Assembly: GCF_000022145.1 (NCBI RefSeq)
Contig: NC_011891.1
Coordinates: forward strand, 1,748,001-1,812,000
DNA: 64,000 bases
Source of the DNA: Anaeromyxobacter dehalogenans 2CP-1
GTDB taxonomy: Bacteria > Myxococcota > Myxococcia > Myxococcales > Anaeromyxobacteraceae
Direction of reading: 5' to 3'
Shown: positions 19,385 to 28,716 of the stretch, piece by piece
Layout: each line of letters begins with the position of its first letter
Numbering within the stretch: the first letter of the stretch is position 1
Program-made: the position numbers and the translations under genes
The notes under the pieces: generated by a model
What the model was told of the DNA's origin: nothing
What the model saw: only the letters and a program-made list of their open reading frames with translations
Database searches by the model: none

Positions 19385-19413
19385 ATCTTAACCGCCGCGC
19401 GGTGCGAGGTCAA
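19385..19413 (-). promoter_or_regulatory. Promoter of the FrzS-like gene
   Basis: On the minus strand TTGACC (19413-19408), 17-nt spacer, TAAGAT (19390-19385). It predicts a leader of about 72 nt before ATG 19306 and separates this gene from the anti-sigma/sigma operon upstream. Confidence 0.7.
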
Positions 19414-19472
19414 AACGCGGGCCGGCGTCGCGGGTCGTCCCCGCGACCACATCCGCGGCACGCGATCGACCG

Positions 19473-20288
19473 CTATCGGCCGCCGGCGGCTTCCGCCTGG
19501 GCGGCCTGGACGAGCCTGAACAGCGCGTCCTCGTCGAGGTCCGAGACCAGCGAGTAGACGATCTCGTCCTGGCGCCACACCGCCACGTTGTACCCGCGCG
19601 CGTTGACCACCCGGACGACCTGCGGACCGACCTTCACCTCGCGGCCGGGCGTGTCGAAGCGGCGGTCGGGGTCGTCCACGATGAACAGCCCGGCCTGCCC
19701 GCGCGGGAGCTGGTAGCGCACGTAGGCGGCCGGCCACTCGCGCAGGTTGGAGAGCCGCGCACCCTCGACGCGCGCGCCGCCGCCGTCGAAGTGCGGCAGG
19801 GCGGGGTGGAAGTCGAGCTTGCCCGCGAACCAGCCCGGCATGGCCGCGGCGTCCACCTCGAGCGGCAGCGCGCGGTGGTGCACCCGGATCGCGTCGTCCA
19901 CCAGCGCGGTGTCGCCCCGGTGACCCGCCAGCACCACCAGCGCGCCCATGGCGCAGGCGGCCACGGCGGCCGCGGGGACCGGCTGGAGCACCCGGCGCCA
20001 GAGCGGCCGGCGCTCGTGCGCGAGCGAGGTGCGGACGCGCGCGCGAAGGGCCGGGGGCGCGCAGCCGGCGGCGGCGGGCGAGGCCATCGCCTCGCGGAGC
20101 TTGGCGCGGAGCGCGAGCCGGAGCGCGCCCTGGCGGTCGGCCATGGCGCGGCACGGCGTGCAGGCGGCGAGGTGGGCCTCCGCCTCGGCGCGCTCGCGCT
20201 CGTCGAACTCGCCGTCCAGGTACGCGTCGATCGATCGCTCGAGCTCGCGGCAGTCCATGGCGGCGATGAGCGTGGAGTCGATCCGCAT
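19473..20288 (-). CDS. Zinc-finger anti-sigma factor (membrane-anchored)
   Basis: 271 residues from ATG 20288, which has AGAGGG about 6 nt upstream; an internal ATG at 20259 lacks a ribosome site. The N-terminal zinc anti-sigma signature H39-x3-C43-x2-C46 (HLAACTPC) should bind the ECF sigma factor encoded just upstream. A single hydrophobic segment (VPAAAVAACAMGALVVLAG, near residue 115) anchors it, and the C-terminal 130 residues would be periplasmic (for example LPRGQAGLFIVDDPDRRF, YNVAVWRQDEIVYSLVSDLD) and could sense envelope stress. It begins 22 bp after the sigma gene stop, so the two form an operon. Confidence 0.88.
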   Translation of the reverse strand: MRIDSTLIAAMDCRELERSIDAYLDGEFDERERAEAEAHLAACTPCRAMADRQGALRLALRAKLREAMASPAAAGCAPPALRARVRTSLAHERRPLWRRVLQPVPAAAVAACAMGALVVLAGHRGDTALVDDAIRVHHRALPLEVDAAAMPGWFAGKLDFHPALPHFDGGGARVEGARLSNLREWPAAYVRYQLPRGQAGLFIVDDPDRRFDTPGREVKVGPQVVRVVNARGYNVAVWRQDEIVYSLVSDLDEDALFRLVQAAQAEAAGGR

Positions 20289-20310
20289 TCGAGGCCCTCT
20301 GGCCGGGATC

Positions 20311-20955
20311 CTAGGCCGACTTGCCGCGGCGGCGCCGGTACGTCTCGAGGTCGATGCTCTCGCCGTCCTCGGACTCCGGGAGCTGGATGACCCCGGAGAC
20401 CACGGCGTAGCTCGCCAGCGCCTTCTGCAACAGCCGGCGTCCACGGTACAGCCGGCTCATCACCGTGCCGACCGGGACGTCGAGGATCTCGGCGATCTCC
20501 TTGTACGAGAACTCCTGCAGGTCCGCGAGGATCACGACCATCCGGAAGTCGATGGGCAGCGAGTCCACCGCCTTCAGGACGTCGTCGGAGAGGAGCCGGT
20601 CGAAGAAGTACTGCTCCGGGTTGGCCGCGTACTCGGCCGCCTCGCGCGACACGAACCGCTCGTGAACGGCGTCGCGCTCCGACCCCTCGACGATGTTGCG
20701 CTCCTTCACCGACCGTCGATACTGGTTGATGAAGGTGTTGGTCAGGATCTTGAACAGCCACGCCTTGATGTTCGTGCCGCGCTCGAACTTGTCGAAGAAG
20801 CGGTAGGCGCGCAGGAACGTGTCCTGGACGAGATCCTCGGCGTCGCGGTCGTTCTTGGTGAGCCGCAGCGCCGCCGAGTAGAGGGGGTCGATGTGCTTGA
20901 GCGCGAGCTCCTGGAACTCGTCGCGGGTCAGGTCGTTCTGTCGGAGGTCGAACAT
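20311..20955 (-). CDS. ECF sigma factor, RpoE-like
   Basis: About 214 residues from ATG 20955 ([15 protein letters not shown]); an in-frame start further upstream (GTG before [11 protein letters not shown], or ATG 21126) is possible. Region 2 is clear ([29 protein letters not shown]...[18 protein letters not shown]), as is region 4 with its helix-turn-helix ([28 protein letters not shown]). An insertion between them ([23 protein letters not shown]) is typical of the myxobacterial/Geobacter RpoE-like group. Directs RNA polymerase to stress or development promoters when released by the downstream anti-sigma factor. I could not identify a convincing autoregulatory GGAAC-type promoter. Confidence 0.92.
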   Translation of the reverse strand: MFDLRQNDLTRDEFQELALKHIDPLYSAALRLTKNDRDAEDLVQDTFLRAYRFFDKFERGTNIKAWLFKILTNTFINQYRRSVKERNIVEGSERDAVHERFVSREAAEYAANPEQYFFDRLLSDDVLKAVDSLPIDFRMVVILADLQEFSYKEIAEILDVPVGTVMSRLYRGRRLLQKALASYAVVSGVIQLPESEDGESIDLETYRRRRGKSA

Positions 20956-21260
20956 TTCGGGCTTGATCTCTTCTAATCCCGGACGACGCACACCCGCTTC
21001 CGAATCAGGCCACTCGACCTGGGAAACGGCCCATCGCCCGGGGAGATTCCCGCGCGTCGTCCGTCCGATCGCAGGACCGGAGGGGGGGAGGGCGAGCGCG
21101 CGGAAAGGACTCGGGATTCCTAGCATCCCGGCGGTCGGGGCGAAAAGCCCCGGGCGCGGGAGCCGGCAGGGGGTCCCCGCGGCCCCGGCGCGGCGCGCGC
21201 CGGCGTGGTAAGACCCTCGGCCCGCCGCCGCGCCCGCGCGGGTGAATCGCGACGACGCCC
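20956..21260. other. 305-bp divergent intergenic region (ECF sigma / radical SAM gene)
   Basis: The region holds the control sequences of two divergent genes. A short hairpin CGGGGC-GAAAA-GCCCCG lies at 21136-21152 without a T-run. A TAAGAC hexamer (from about 21208) could be a -10 for the plus-strand gene but has no matching -35. Upstream in-frame codons of the sigma gene extend into it as far as 21126. No RNA gene or further protein gene is seen. Confidence 0.5.
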
Positions 21261-22601
21261 ATGCCGAGACTCCTCTTCGCCGACGACCGGGGAACGGTCT
21301 ACGACCACCCCACGCTGCTCGCGGCCGCGCGCAGCGGCGACGCGGTGCTGCGGCCCGCGGAGCGCCCGCTCCCGCTGCCGGAGGGCGCGACGCTCTGCCT
21401 GCTCCCGGGGCGGCGGCCGGTCGGCGTGGACCCGGAGACCGGCGCGAAGGTGGTGCTCCAGGACGTGAAGCTCGGGCGCCGCCGCGTCGTGCCGCACGCC
21501 GTCGGGGCCACGCTCCCGCCGGGCTACACCCGTACGCTGCTCCCGGCCGCGGCGCGGCCGCCGCTCGCCACGCTGGACGAGGCGCCCACGCTCCCGCAGT
21601 GGGCCTACACCGCGGCGGGGCTGGGCGAGGACGGACCGGTGGTGTGGGCGCTCCACACCGACCGCCGCTCGCACTGGGACCCGTCGCGCCACTCCACCCC
21701 GGACCTGCCCGCCAAGGTCGAGCGGCTGGTCTCGACCGGGAACCCCATCTACCGCCAGCTGGCGCGGTGCGCGCTGGAGTGGCGCTGCTTCACCGCGCAG
21801 AACACGTTCTACGGCCGCGACGAGGGCGCCATCCCGTCGTCGGCCGCATGCAACGCCGCCTGCGTGGGCTGCCTGTCCGAGCAGGACGAGGGGATGCCGC
21901 CCTCCTCGCACGAGCGGATCGCGCGGCCGCCCACCGCCGCGGAGATGGCCGACGTGGCGGTCCGCCACCTGGAGCGCGCCACCGGCCGGGTGATGGTCTC
22001 CTTCGGACAGGGCTGCGAGGGCGAGCCGCTGCTGCGCTGGAAGGAGATCGAGAAGGCCATCCGGCTCATCCGCGCGCGGACCCGGCGCGGCACGCTGCAC
22101 GCGAACACCAACGGCTCGCTGCCCGAGGCGCTGGCGCGGCTGGTCGCGGCCGGGCTGGAGTCGGTGCGCATCTCGCTGAACAGCGCCTCGCCCGACCTGT
22201 ACGCCGCCTACTACCGGCCCACCGGCTACGGGCTCGAGGACGTGGTGCGCGGCGTGCGCGCCGCGAAGGCGGGCGGCGCCTACGTGGCGCTCAACCTGCT
22301 CACCTTCCCCGGCGTCACCGACCGCGGCGGCGAGGCGGAGCGGCTCTGCCAGCTGGTGGCGGACACGGGCGTGGACCAGGTGCAGACCCGGCCGCTCGCC
22401 ATCGATCCGGACGTCTACATGGCGATCGCCCGCGACCGCGGCGCGCCCGGCGAGGCGCTGGGCATCCCGGCGCTGGTGCGCGCGCTGAAGCGGGCGCGGC
22501 CGGGGCTGGTGGTGGGCAACTTCTCCCGCGCGCGGAGCGAGCGCGGGGCGCGGCGACGGCCGGCCTCGCCGGCCCGGCGCCGCCGCACGGAGGCGAGATG
22601 A
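21261..22601 (+). CDS. Radical SAM protein of unknown function
   Basis: 446 residues from ATG 21261. The radical SAM cluster motif CNAACVGC (CxxxCxxC) sits late, near residue 198, after about 190 residues containing [35 protein letters not shown] is the GGE-type SAM-binding strand, and [29 protein letters not shown] follows as in other TIM-barrel radical SAM enzymes. The last 30 residues are very Arg-rich. It would reduce SAM to a 5'-deoxyadenosyl radical. The substrate is unknown. Overlaps the methyltransferase gene by 4 bp (ATGA), so the pair is co-translated and may act on the same target, possibly RNA. Confidence 0.8.
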   Translation: MPRLLFADDRGTVYDHPTLLAAARSGDAVLRPAERPLPLPEGATLCLLPGRRPVGVDPETGAKVVLQDVKLGRRRVVPHAVGATLPPGYTRTLLPAAARPPLATLDEAPTLPQWAYTAAGLGEDGPVVWALHTDRRSHWDPSRHSTPDLPAKVERLVSTGNPIYRQLARCALEWRCFTAQNTFYGRDEGAIPSSAACNAACVGCLSEQDEGMPPSSHERIARPPTAAEMADVAVRHLERATGRVMVSFGQGCEGEPLLRWKEIEKAIRLIRARTRRGTLHANTNGSLPEALARLVAAGLESVRISLNSASPDLYAAYYRPTGYGLEDVVRGVRAAKAGGAYVALNLLTFPGVTDRGGEAERLCQLVADTGVDQVQTRPLAIDPDVYMAIARDRGAPGEALGIPALVRALKRARPGLVVGNFSRARSERGARRRPASPARRRRTEAR

Positions 22602-23800
22602 AGGCCGAGGCCGAGCTGCCGCTGCGCAAGGACCTGGCGCGCCACCTGCGCGCCGGGCACCCCTGGGTGTTCCGCAAGGCGGTGGAGCGCGCGCCGGCGC
22701 GGCTGCCGGCGGGCACGATCGTGGACGTCACCGAGGACGGCCGCTTCGTGGCCCGCGGCTACTACGATCCGCACTCCGCCATCTCGGTCCGCATCCTCAC
22801 CCGCGAGCCGGCCGAGGCCATCGACGCCGCGTTCTGGCGCCGGCGCGTGGCGCGGGCGGTGGCGCTGCGGAAGGAGCTGGTGCGCGACACCACCGGCTAC
22901 CGGGTGGTGCACGGCGAGGGCGACGCGCTGCCCGGCGTCGTCGCCGATCGCTACGACCGCCACGTGGTGCTGAAGCTCTACTCCGCCGGCCTCACCCCGC
23001 ACCGCGCCGAGATCGTCGAGGCGCTCCACGCCGAGCAGGAGGGCGTGGCCGGCGTGTTCGGCCGCGACGAGATCCCGCGCGACGACCAGGACGAGGGCGA
23101 GGGCGACGGGAGCGGGCGCGTGCTGTGGGGCGCCGAGCCGCCGGAGCGGATCGCGATCGACGAGCACGGGATGAAGGTGCTGGTGGACGTGCGCCGCGGG
23201 CAGAAGACCGGCCACTTCCTCGACCAGCGCGAGAACCGGCGCATGGTGCGCGACCTGGCCCGCGGGCGGGCCGAGGCGCTCAACCTGTTCGGCTACACCG
23301 GCGGCTTCTCGGTGGCGGCGGCGCTGGGCGGCGCCGGGCACGTGGTCACGGTGGACGTGGACCGCGACGCCATCGCGCTCGCGCGCGAGAACTTCCGCGC
23401 CAACGGCCTCGACGCGGCCGACCACGCGTTCGCCGCCGAGGACTGCTTCGAGCTGCTCGCCCGCTACAAGCGCGAGGGGCGCCGCTTCGACCTGGTGGTG
23501 TGCGATCCGCCCGCGTTCGCGAAGTCGCAGAAGGCGGTGGAGGGCGCGCTGGCCGGCTACGCCTCGCTGAACCGGGCCGCGCTCGCCGTGCTCGCGCCGG
23601 GCGGGCTGCTCGTCACCGCGAGCTGCTCGGCGCGCGTCTCGGCGGAGCAGTTCGCCGACGCGGTCAAGGAGGCGGCCTACAAGGCGCGGGTGGACCTCGC
23701 GCTGGTGGCCGAGACCCGGCAGCCGCCCGATCACCCGGTCTCGCTGCAGTTCCGCGAGGGCCGCTACCTGAAGTGCATGGTGCTGCGCCGCGCGGGGTAG
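22598..23800 (+). CDS. rlmI: Class I SAM-dependent rRNA methyltransferase, RlmI-like
   Basis: 400 residues from ATG 22598, overlapping the radical SAM stop codon. An N-terminal PUA domain (LPLRKDLARHLRAGHPWVFRKAVER...VARGYYDPHSAISVRILT) precedes the RlmI-type linker and a Rossmann domain. Key motifs: KTGHFLDQRENRRMV, LNLFGYTGGFSVAAALGGA (SAM loop), VVCDPPAFAKS and the catalytic region LLVTASCSARVS. E. coli RlmI makes m5C1962 in 23S rRNA, and this is the expected activity. An acidic insert (RDDQDEGEGDGSG) breaks the linker and is unusual. Assignment to RlmI rather than a sibling methyltransferase is likely but not certain. Confidence 0.85.
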   Translation: MKAEAELPLRKDLARHLRAGHPWVFRKAVERAPARLPAGTIVDVTEDGRFVARGYYDPHSAISVRILTREPAEAIDAAFWRRRVARAVALRKELVRDTTGYRVVHGEGDALPGVVADRYDRHVVLKLYSAGLTPHRAEIVEALHAEQEGVAGVFGRDEIPRDDQDEGEGDGSGRVLWGAEPPERIAIDEHGMKVLVDVRRGQKTGHFLDQRENRRMVRDLARGRAEALNLFGYTGGFSVAAALGGAGHVVTVDVDRDAIALARENFRANGLDAADHAFAAEDCFELLARYKREGRRFDLVVCDPPAFAKSQKAVEGALAGYASLNRAALAVLAPGGLLVTASCSARVSAEQFADAVKEAAYKARVDLALVAETRQPPDHPVSLQFREGRYLKCMVLRRAG

Positions 23801-24331
23801 CTACCGGCGCGACGGCGGGGCGTGCCCGCCGAGCGCGCCGGCGAGCGCCTCGGGCTCGTCCAGCGTCACCTCCACGAAGCCCTGCGCCGGCCGCGCCGAG
23901 ATCGTCACCGGCACGCGCCCGGCGTCGGTCTTCACCCACGCGCGCGCGCCGGCGACGGAGCGGCCGGTCTCGTGCACCTCGTCCACGGTCCGGCGGATGG
24001 TGCACTCGCGGCAGTGCTCCGCCTTGCCGCAGCCGCCGGGGAGGCGCGATCGGGAGCAGGCCATCGCCTCGCCGCAGCGCAGTCCGCGCAGCTCGGCGCG
24101 CGGCCGGTGCAGCACGTCCGCCAGCCGCTCGCTCGCGGCCACCACGCGCCCGCCGCCGTCCACCACCATGACCGGCACCGGCAGCAGGTCGAGGTACTCG
24201 CCCAGCTTCAGCCCGCCCCACAGCTTCGCGAAGTACGCGTCGCACTCCGGGCACATGCCGTGGCTCACGCCGACGGCCTCGCCGGGCGACTCCCGCAGCA
24301 GCCGGTGGCAGTAGGAGCAGACGACCTTCAT
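23801..24331 (-). CDS. PAS-domain protein with N-terminal zinc-ribbon-like cysteines
   Basis: 176 residues from ATG 24331 (MKVVCSYCHRLLRESPGE); longer upstream reading is Arg-rich and unconserved. Two CxxC pairs (CSYC, CPEC) in the first 40 residues suggest a zinc knuckle. Residues 45-160 are a PAS fold (YLDLLPVPVMVVDGGGRVVAASERLADVLHR). Inside it lies a second cysteine set (MACSRSRLPGGCGKAEHCREC), a pattern seen in sensory PAS proteins of delta-proteobacteria that may bind a metal or redox ligand. There is no kinase or DNA-binding output, so it probably acts through a partner protein. The C-terminus converges on the RlmI-like gene with no gap. Confidence 0.75.
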   Translation of the reverse strand: MKVVCSYCHRLLRESPGEAVGVSHGMCPECDAYFAKLWGGLKLGEYLDLLPVPVMVVDGGGRVVAASERLADVLHRPRAELRGLRCGEAMACSRSRLPGGCGKAEHCRECTIRRTVDEVHETGRSVAGARAWVKTDAGRVPVTISARPAQGFVEVTLDEPEALAGALGGHAPPSRR

Positions 24332-24552
24332 GCCGAACTCCCGCGTGCGGCGCGGCTCGCGCGCCACGACGGGAGCCTGCGACCGGCGCCGCCGCGCGTC
24401 AACGCCCGGAGGGAGCCGCGCGGCCGAGCGCCGCGGTGCGGCCGCCGCATACATTCACGATGCGTGACCCGGGTGCGTCAGATTGGGCCGCTGCCCCGCG
24501 CCGCCGGCCGCGCCCGCGGGGACCTCGCCCGGTCCCGGGGCGCAGCGCTCGC

Positions 24553-25104
24553 TCAGATCGCGTCGCCTGGCGCAGGGCCGGCGGGCTCGTCGCAGCCCTC
24601 CATCGCCTGCTCGAGCAGCGCCGGCAGGCGGCCGCGCCGCTGCGCCGCGAGCAGCGCGTCGAGCTCGTCCCAGCGGGCCTGCGGGCGCGCGCGCAGCAGC
24701 GACCGGTAGGCGCGGAGCACGCTCTCCACGCCCGCCGTCTGCACCGCCAGCCAGTCGTCCGCGCTGCGGGGGTGCTCGATCTGGAAGGCTGCCATGCCGA
24801 ACATCGACTGCACGAAGAGGATCTTCCCGAAGCGGCTGCCGTCGTCCTCGGCGAGCGGGTCGAGCGGGCCCGAGCAGCCGCGCACCTGGATGTCCGGGAT
24901 CTCCACGATCCACTGCAGCAGCCAGCGGCGGTCGGCCGCGGCCCGGCGCGCGAGCGGCTCGCGCTCGAGCCGGCGGGTCACGTCGACCGCCTTGCGGCGC
25001 TCGGTCGGGGTGGAGGGGCCGCGCTCCCCCCGGGCGGGAACGGCGGCGAGCAGCGCGGCGAGGCTGGCGGTGACGAGGAGGGTCCGGTTCACGCGGGGCT
25101 CCAT
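24553..25104 (-). CDS. Exported protein of unknown function
   Basis: 183 residues from ATG 25104. GTG 25092 is an alternative with a better ribosome site (GGAG at 6 nt) and gives a cleaner signal peptide (MNRTLLVTASLAALLAAVPARG). The mature part is helical, with RRKAVDVTRRLEREPLARRA and WLLQWIVEIPDIQVRGCSG. A region GSRFGKILFVQSMFGMAAFQIEHP lies near the middle, and there is one conserved-looking Trp-rich start. Predicted periplasmic. No family is recognised. Some similarity in style to DUF-type periplasmic proteins with WIVEIPDI motifs, but I assign no function. Confidence 0.7.
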   Translation of the reverse strand: MEPRVNRTLLVTASLAALLAAVPARGERGPSTPTERRKAVDVTRRLEREPLARRAAADRRWLLQWIVEIPDIQVRGCSGPLDPLAEDDGSRFGKILFVQSMFGMAAFQIEHPRSADDWLAVQTAGVESVLRAYRSLLRARPQARWDELDALLAAQRRGRLPALLEQAMEGCDEPAGPAPGDAI

Positions 25105-25195
25105 GGGAGGTCGTGGGGAGGAAGATAACCGCCCGAGGCGGCCGGGACCGCACCGCGCGCGGGCCTCAGGGCGCGTGAATCCATCCCCGGACCGA

Positions 25196-25290
25196 GCCAG
25201 GCGGTCGAGCCGCGAGCAGCGCGAGGCGCGACGACCGAGCATGCCCGTAGGCATGTGAGGGAGGAGCAACGACGCGATGCGACGCGGACC
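25196..25290 (-). repeat. Diverged relative of the 132-bp structured repeat
   Basis: Read on the minus strand this stretch contains CATGCC-TACG-GGCATG (25255-25240), the same hairpin core as copies 1 and 2 but with the G-C pair next to the end of the stem changed to A-T on both sides. Nearby TGCTCGGTCGTCG and GCGCTGCTCG echo GCTCGGTCCTCG and GCGCTGCTCG of copy 1. Similarity beyond these blocks is low. It fills most of the gap between two minus-strand genes. Confidence 0.5.
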
Positions 25291-25330
25291 GGCCGCCGCG
25301 GCGACGGGAGGGGATGGGTTCACGTGCCCT

Positions 25331-26410
25331 TCAGGGCGCGGGCACGGTGGGGGCCGGACCGGGGGGCACCGGCGGCGCAGGGGTGCGCCCGCCGCCCAGC
25401 GCGGCCACGAGCGCGAGCGCCGCGAGCAGCGCCATGCCCAGCGACGCGCTCGCCCATACGCCCTGCGGCAGACGCGCCAGCCGGAAGCGGAGCGACGGCT
25501 GTGCCGGGTCGCGCCGCTCCAGCGCGGCCGCGGCGGGCGGCGGCGGGGGGGTGGCGTTCCGGAACGCGCGCAGCAGGAGCGCCAGCGCCACGCCGCCGGC
25601 CACCAGCGTGGCGACCATCTGCCCGGTGGCGGGCGCGCCGGCGGCCTCGTCCGCGCCCGAGCCGGCGGAGGCGAGCGCGGCCCCCGCCGCGAGCGCGTTG
25701 TTCATCGCGTGCGCGGCGACCGCGTTCCAGGTGTTGCCGCTGCGCAGCGCGAGCCAGCCGAACAGGAGCCCCTGCAGCAGGAGCGCGGGGAGCCGCACCG
25801 GGTCGAGGTGCAGGAGCGCGAAGAAGATCGTGCCTGCCGCGAGGCCGGCCGCCGGGCCGCGGCGGAGGGCGACCGTCCGCTGCAGGTACCCGCGGAACGC
25901 GACCTCCTCGCAGACGGGCGCGAGCAGCGCCGCCGCGGCGGCGATGGCGTACCGCTGCGGCCCCGGCGTCTCGAACAGCCGGCCCACGTCGAACAGCTCG
26001 GTGACGCGCGGGGGGAGCACCTCCACCCACGCGAACATGAGCGCGTTCGCGACCAGGAACCCCGCCGCGCCCGCCAGGGCCGCGAGCGCCAGGGGCACGC
26101 CCGCCGGGCGCGCCAAGCCGAGGTACGGCACCGCCCGCAGGTTCGAGCCGAGCGCGGCCGCGAACGCGGGCAGCAGGAACACGAAGAGCTCGCTCCAGGC
26201 CAGGCCCGCCGCCGGGTGGAGCTGCTGGGCCAGGATGCCCGGGCCGTACAGGAGCAGGAGCACCGCGAAGAAGGCGAGGCCGCTCTTGCGGAACGGCGCG
26301 GCCGCGGGACCGCCGGGCTCGCCGGCCTCCGGCGCGGGCGCCGGGGAGGGAAGGGGCGGCGAGGGCGGGGGCGCGTCGCCCTGCGACGGGCCGGGACGGG
26401 AGGGATCCAC
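25331..26410 (-). CDS. CPBP family intramembrane metalloprotease (CAAX protease / bacteriocin-processing type)
   Basis: 359 residues from GTG 26410, 8 nt after a TATCAT -10. An acidic/Pro-rich cytoplasmic start is followed by about eight hydrophobic helices. The three family motifs are present: EExxxR as [12 protein letters not shown], FxxxH as FFALLHLDP, and HxxxN as HAMNN, which together form the metal-binding active site within the membrane. CPBP enzymes process prenylated or peptide substrates or act in protein quality control; the target here is unknown. The C-terminus has one further helix ([23 protein letters not shown]). Divergent from coaBC. Confidence 0.88.
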   Translation of the reverse strand: MDPSRPGPSQGDAPPPSPPLPSPAPAPEAGEPGGPAAAPFRKSGLAFFAVLLLLYGPGILAQQLHPAAGLAWSELFVFLLPAFAAALGSNLRAVPYLGLARPAGVPLALAALAGAAGFLVANALMFAWVEVLPPRVTELFDVGRLFETPGPQRYAIAAAAALLAPVCEEVAFRGYLQRTVALRRGPAAGLAAGTIFFALLHLDPVRLPALLLQGLLFGWLALRSGNTWNAVAAHAMNNALAAGAALASAGSGADEAAGAPATGQMVATLVAGGVALALLLRAFRNATPPPPPAAAALERRDPAQPSLRFRLARLPQGVWASASLGMALLAALALVAALGGGRTPAPPVPPGPAPTVPAP

Positions 26411-26418
26411 TCGGGCGG

Positions 26419-26424
26419 ATGATA
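26419..26424 (-). promoter_or_regulatory. -10 element of the CPBP protease gene
   Basis: TATCAT on the minus strand ends 8 nt before GTG 26410, with no Shine-Dalgarno. No clear -35 is seen at 17-18 nt. Part of the 72-bp divergent region with coaBC. Confidence 0.35.
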
Positions 26425-26470
26425 GCCGCGCCGGGCGCCGCGCGCGCCCTCGTCTGCGCCGGAACGCGGG

Positions 26471-26476
26471 TAAGAT
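26471..26476 (+). promoter_or_regulatory. -10 element of coaBC
   Basis: TAAGAT ends 6 nt before the coaBC ATG (26483) and no ribosome site intervenes, suggesting a leaderless transcript. The -35 region is poorly conserved. Confidence 0.4.
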
Positions 26477-26482
26477 GCGCGC

Positions 26483-27700
26483 ATGGACTTCCGCAACCGG
26501 ACGGTGGTGGTGTGCGTGGGCGGCGGCATCGCCGCGTACAAGGCCTGCGACCTCACGCGACTCATCGTGAAGGGGAACGGCAAGGTGCGCGTCGCCATGA
26601 CCCCGGCCGCGACCCGCTTCGTCGCCCCGCTCACGTTCCAGGCGCTGTCCGGCGCGCCCGTGCTCACCGACCTGTTCGAGCCGGCGGCGGACCTCACCTA
26701 CGGCCACCTCGAGATGGCGCGCGTCGCCGACCTGGTGGTGGTCGCGCCCGCCACCGCCGACCTGATCGCGCGGATCCGCGCCGGCATGGCGGACGACGCC
26801 GTCACCACCGCGGTGCTCGCCGCCACCTGCCCGGTGCTGCTCGCCCCCGCCATGAACACGCGGATGTGGCGCAACGTCGCGACGCAGGAGAACCTGGCCG
26901 CGCTGCGGGCGCGCGGGATGCACGTGGTCGGCCCGGCCGCGGGGCTGCTCGCCGACGGGGACGTGGGCGAGGGCCGGCTCGCCGAGCCGCAGGAGATCGC
27001 GCTCGCCGCCGCGCGGCTGCTGGGACGCCAGGACCTGGCCGGGCGCAAGGTGCTGGTGACCGCCGGCCCGACCCGCGAGCCCATCGACCCGGTCCGCTTC
27101 GTCTCCAACCCGTCGTCGGGGAAGATGGGCTATGCGGTGGCGCGGGTGGCGGCCCGCCGTGGCGCGCAGGTGACGCTCGTGTCGGGGCCCACCGCGCTGG
27201 AGGACCCCTCCGGCGTCGAGGTGGTGCGCGTCGAGACCGCCGAGGAGATGGCGCGCGCGGTCGAGTCGGCCCAGGCGGAGATGGATCTGTTCGTGGGCGC
27301 GGCCGCCGTGTCGGATTACCGGCCCGCCGCGCCGGCCGCGCACAAGCTCAAGAAGAAGCCGGGCGAGGAGACGCTGGTGCTCGCGCGCACGCCGGACATC
27401 CTGGCCGGGCTGGGCGCGCGCCACGCCGGCAGGCCCGGCGCGCCGGTGCTGGTGGGGTTCGCGGCGGAGACCGAGGAGGTCATCGCGCGCGCCCGCGAGA
27501 AGCTGAAGGGCAAGCGCTGCGACCTGGTGGTGGCGAACAAGGTCGGCGCCCCGGGCGCCGGCTTCGGCGGCGACACCAACCGCGTGGCGCTCGTCTCGGC
27601 CGCCGAGCTGGCCGAGATCGAGGGGACGAAGGACAAGGTCGCCGAGGCGATCCTGGACTGGATCCTGCCCGTGCTCGACGCGCGCCGCCCGCGAGGCTGA
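26483..27700 (+). CDS. coaBC: Bifunctional phosphopantothenoylcysteine decarboxylase / phosphopantothenate-cysteine ligase
   Basis: 405 residues. Adds cysteine to 4'-phosphopantothenate (CoaB) and then decarboxylates the product with FMN (CoaC), the middle steps of coenzyme A synthesis. The CoaC half (1-185) shows [15 protein letters not shown], the active-site His region [17 protein letters not shown] and a [16 protein letters not shown] segment. The CoaB half (190-400) shows [39 protein letters not shown] and the CTP-binding KLKKKPG...LVGFAAET. Length and order are normal. Works in the same pathway as coaX at 12054. Confidence 0.97.
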   Translation: MDFRNRTVVVCVGGGIAAYKACDLTRLIVKGNGKVRVAMTPAATRFVAPLTFQALSGAPVLTDLFEPAADLTYGHLEMARVADLVVVAPATADLIARIRAGMADDAVTTAVLAATCPVLLAPAMNTRMWRNVATQENLAALRARGMHVVGPAAGLLADGDVGEGRLAEPQEIALAAARLLGRQDLAGRKVLVTAGPTREPIDPVRFVSNPSSGKMGYAVARVAARRGAQVTLVSGPTALEDPSGVEVVRVETAEEMARAVESAQAEMDLFVGAAAVSDYRPAAPAAHKLKKKPGEETLVLARTPDILAGLGARHAGRPGAPVLVGFAAETEEVIARAREKLKGKRCDLVVANKVGAPGAGFGGDTNRVALVSAAELAEIEGTKDKVAEAILDWILPVLDARRPRG

Positions 27701-27702
27701 GC

Positions 27703-28647
27703 CTACGCCGCCAGCTTCGCGATCGACGGCGGCAGGATCAGCTTGCCGTTGATGCCGCGCCGGAAGCTGAGGCGCGTCTCCTCGGCGATGTCGGCCGCGT
27801 CGCGGAACGGGATCCGGTGCCGCGCGGTCCGCTCCTTGAGCTGCTTGCGGAGGTCGGTCGCGAGCCGGATGTTCCGGGCGCCGGTGGCGTCGGCCCGCGC
27901 GGCCTGGCTGCGCTCGCCCTCGGCGAGCAGCCCCAGGATGGCCTGCACCGCGAGCTCGTTCGTCTCGGTCACGAGATCGGGCTCGAGCACGAGGTTGCGC
28001 TCGCGCGCCAGCGCCAGCCGCGACACGTGGTGGAACCCGCCCATGCGCGCGCTCACCAGCAGCGAGCGGAACAGCTGCCGCGAGACGCCGAACGGGATCA
28101 CCGACGCGCCGGTGAGCGTGCGCGCCAGGAAGTCGTCGTGGCCGCGGATGGCGCGGGTGGACACCTGGCGCGCCAGCCGCGACAGGTCGCGGTCCATGCG
28201 GCGGTCGTAGCGCAGCTCCCAGTAGGCGTGGCGGGTGTTGGTCTTGTGGAACGACGCGACCGTCTTGAACGGCACGAAGTAGTTGTGCGCGACGGTGTCG
28301 GCCGAGAGGTGCGCGAGGAAGCCGAGCGCGAAGGCCTGCTCGGCCCCGGGCTTCGCCTGCTTGAACACGTTGAAGCCCACGCGCCAGTTGTGACAGTGGT
28401 ACAGGTAGCGGGCCATGTTCTTGCCCACCACGATGTCCGCCGCGAGGGAGCCGTAGAGGAACTCGTTGCCGAAGTCCTGCAGGACCATGCGCAGCGATGG
28501 CTGCGCCACCCCGAGGTTCGCGAGGGCCTGCGCCGAGAAGTTCAGGTGCGCCAGCGGCCCCCACGCCTGGGCGTCGGAGGGCCAGGCGAGGATGGCGACG
28601 GCGGCGGCGGCGAGGGTGGCGGGGAGGAGCAGGCGGAGCAGCTTCAT
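27703..28647 (-). CDS. Exported zinc-dependent phospholipase C-like protein
   Basis: 314 residues from ATG 28647. A signal peptide ([22 protein letters not shown]...AQA) precedes a mature start WGPLAHLNF; in this family the N-terminal Trp and following His are zinc ligands. Further ligand-like residues appear in [44 protein letters not shown] and the region [10 protein letters not shown]. This is the PF00882 pattern. It may cleave phospholipids in the periplasm or outside the cell, perhaps in predation or lipid recycling, but catalysis is unproven. Converges on coaBC with 2 bp between stop codons. Confidence 0.82.
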   Translation of the reverse strand: MKLLRLLLPATLAAAAVAILAWPSDAQAWGPLAHLNFSAQALANLGVAQPSLRMVLQDFGNEFLYGSLAADIVVGKNMARYLYHCHNWRVGFNVFKQAKPGAEQAFALGFLAHLSADTVAHNYFVPFKTVASFHKTNTRHAYWELRYDRRMDRDLSRLARQVSTRAIRGHDDFLARTLTGASVIPFGVSRQLFRSLLVSARMGGFHHVSRLALARERNLVLEPDLVTETNELAVQAILGLLAEGERSQAARADATGARNIRLATDLRKQLKERTARHRIPFRDAADIAEETRLSFRRGINGKLILPPSIAKLAA

Positions 28648-28656
28648 CGGGGTTCG

Positions 28657-28686
28657 ATTCTAGGTTTCGCGCGGCCGCGGCCGCAA
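28657..28686 (-). promoter_or_regulatory. Promoter of the phospholipase C-like gene
   Basis: Minus strand: TTGCGG (28686-28681), 18-nt spacer, TAGAAT (28662-28657), ending 9 nt before ATG 28647. Predicts a transcript with a leader of about 2-3 nt. Confidence 0.6.
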
Positions 28687-28716
28687 CGCGCGGTACCTGT
28701 TTTTTCGAGGGGTCAG

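Noticed and set aside
21136-21152. CGGGGC-GAAAA-GCCCCG hairpin as a terminator
   Set aside because: No T-run follows on either strand and no gene ends there.
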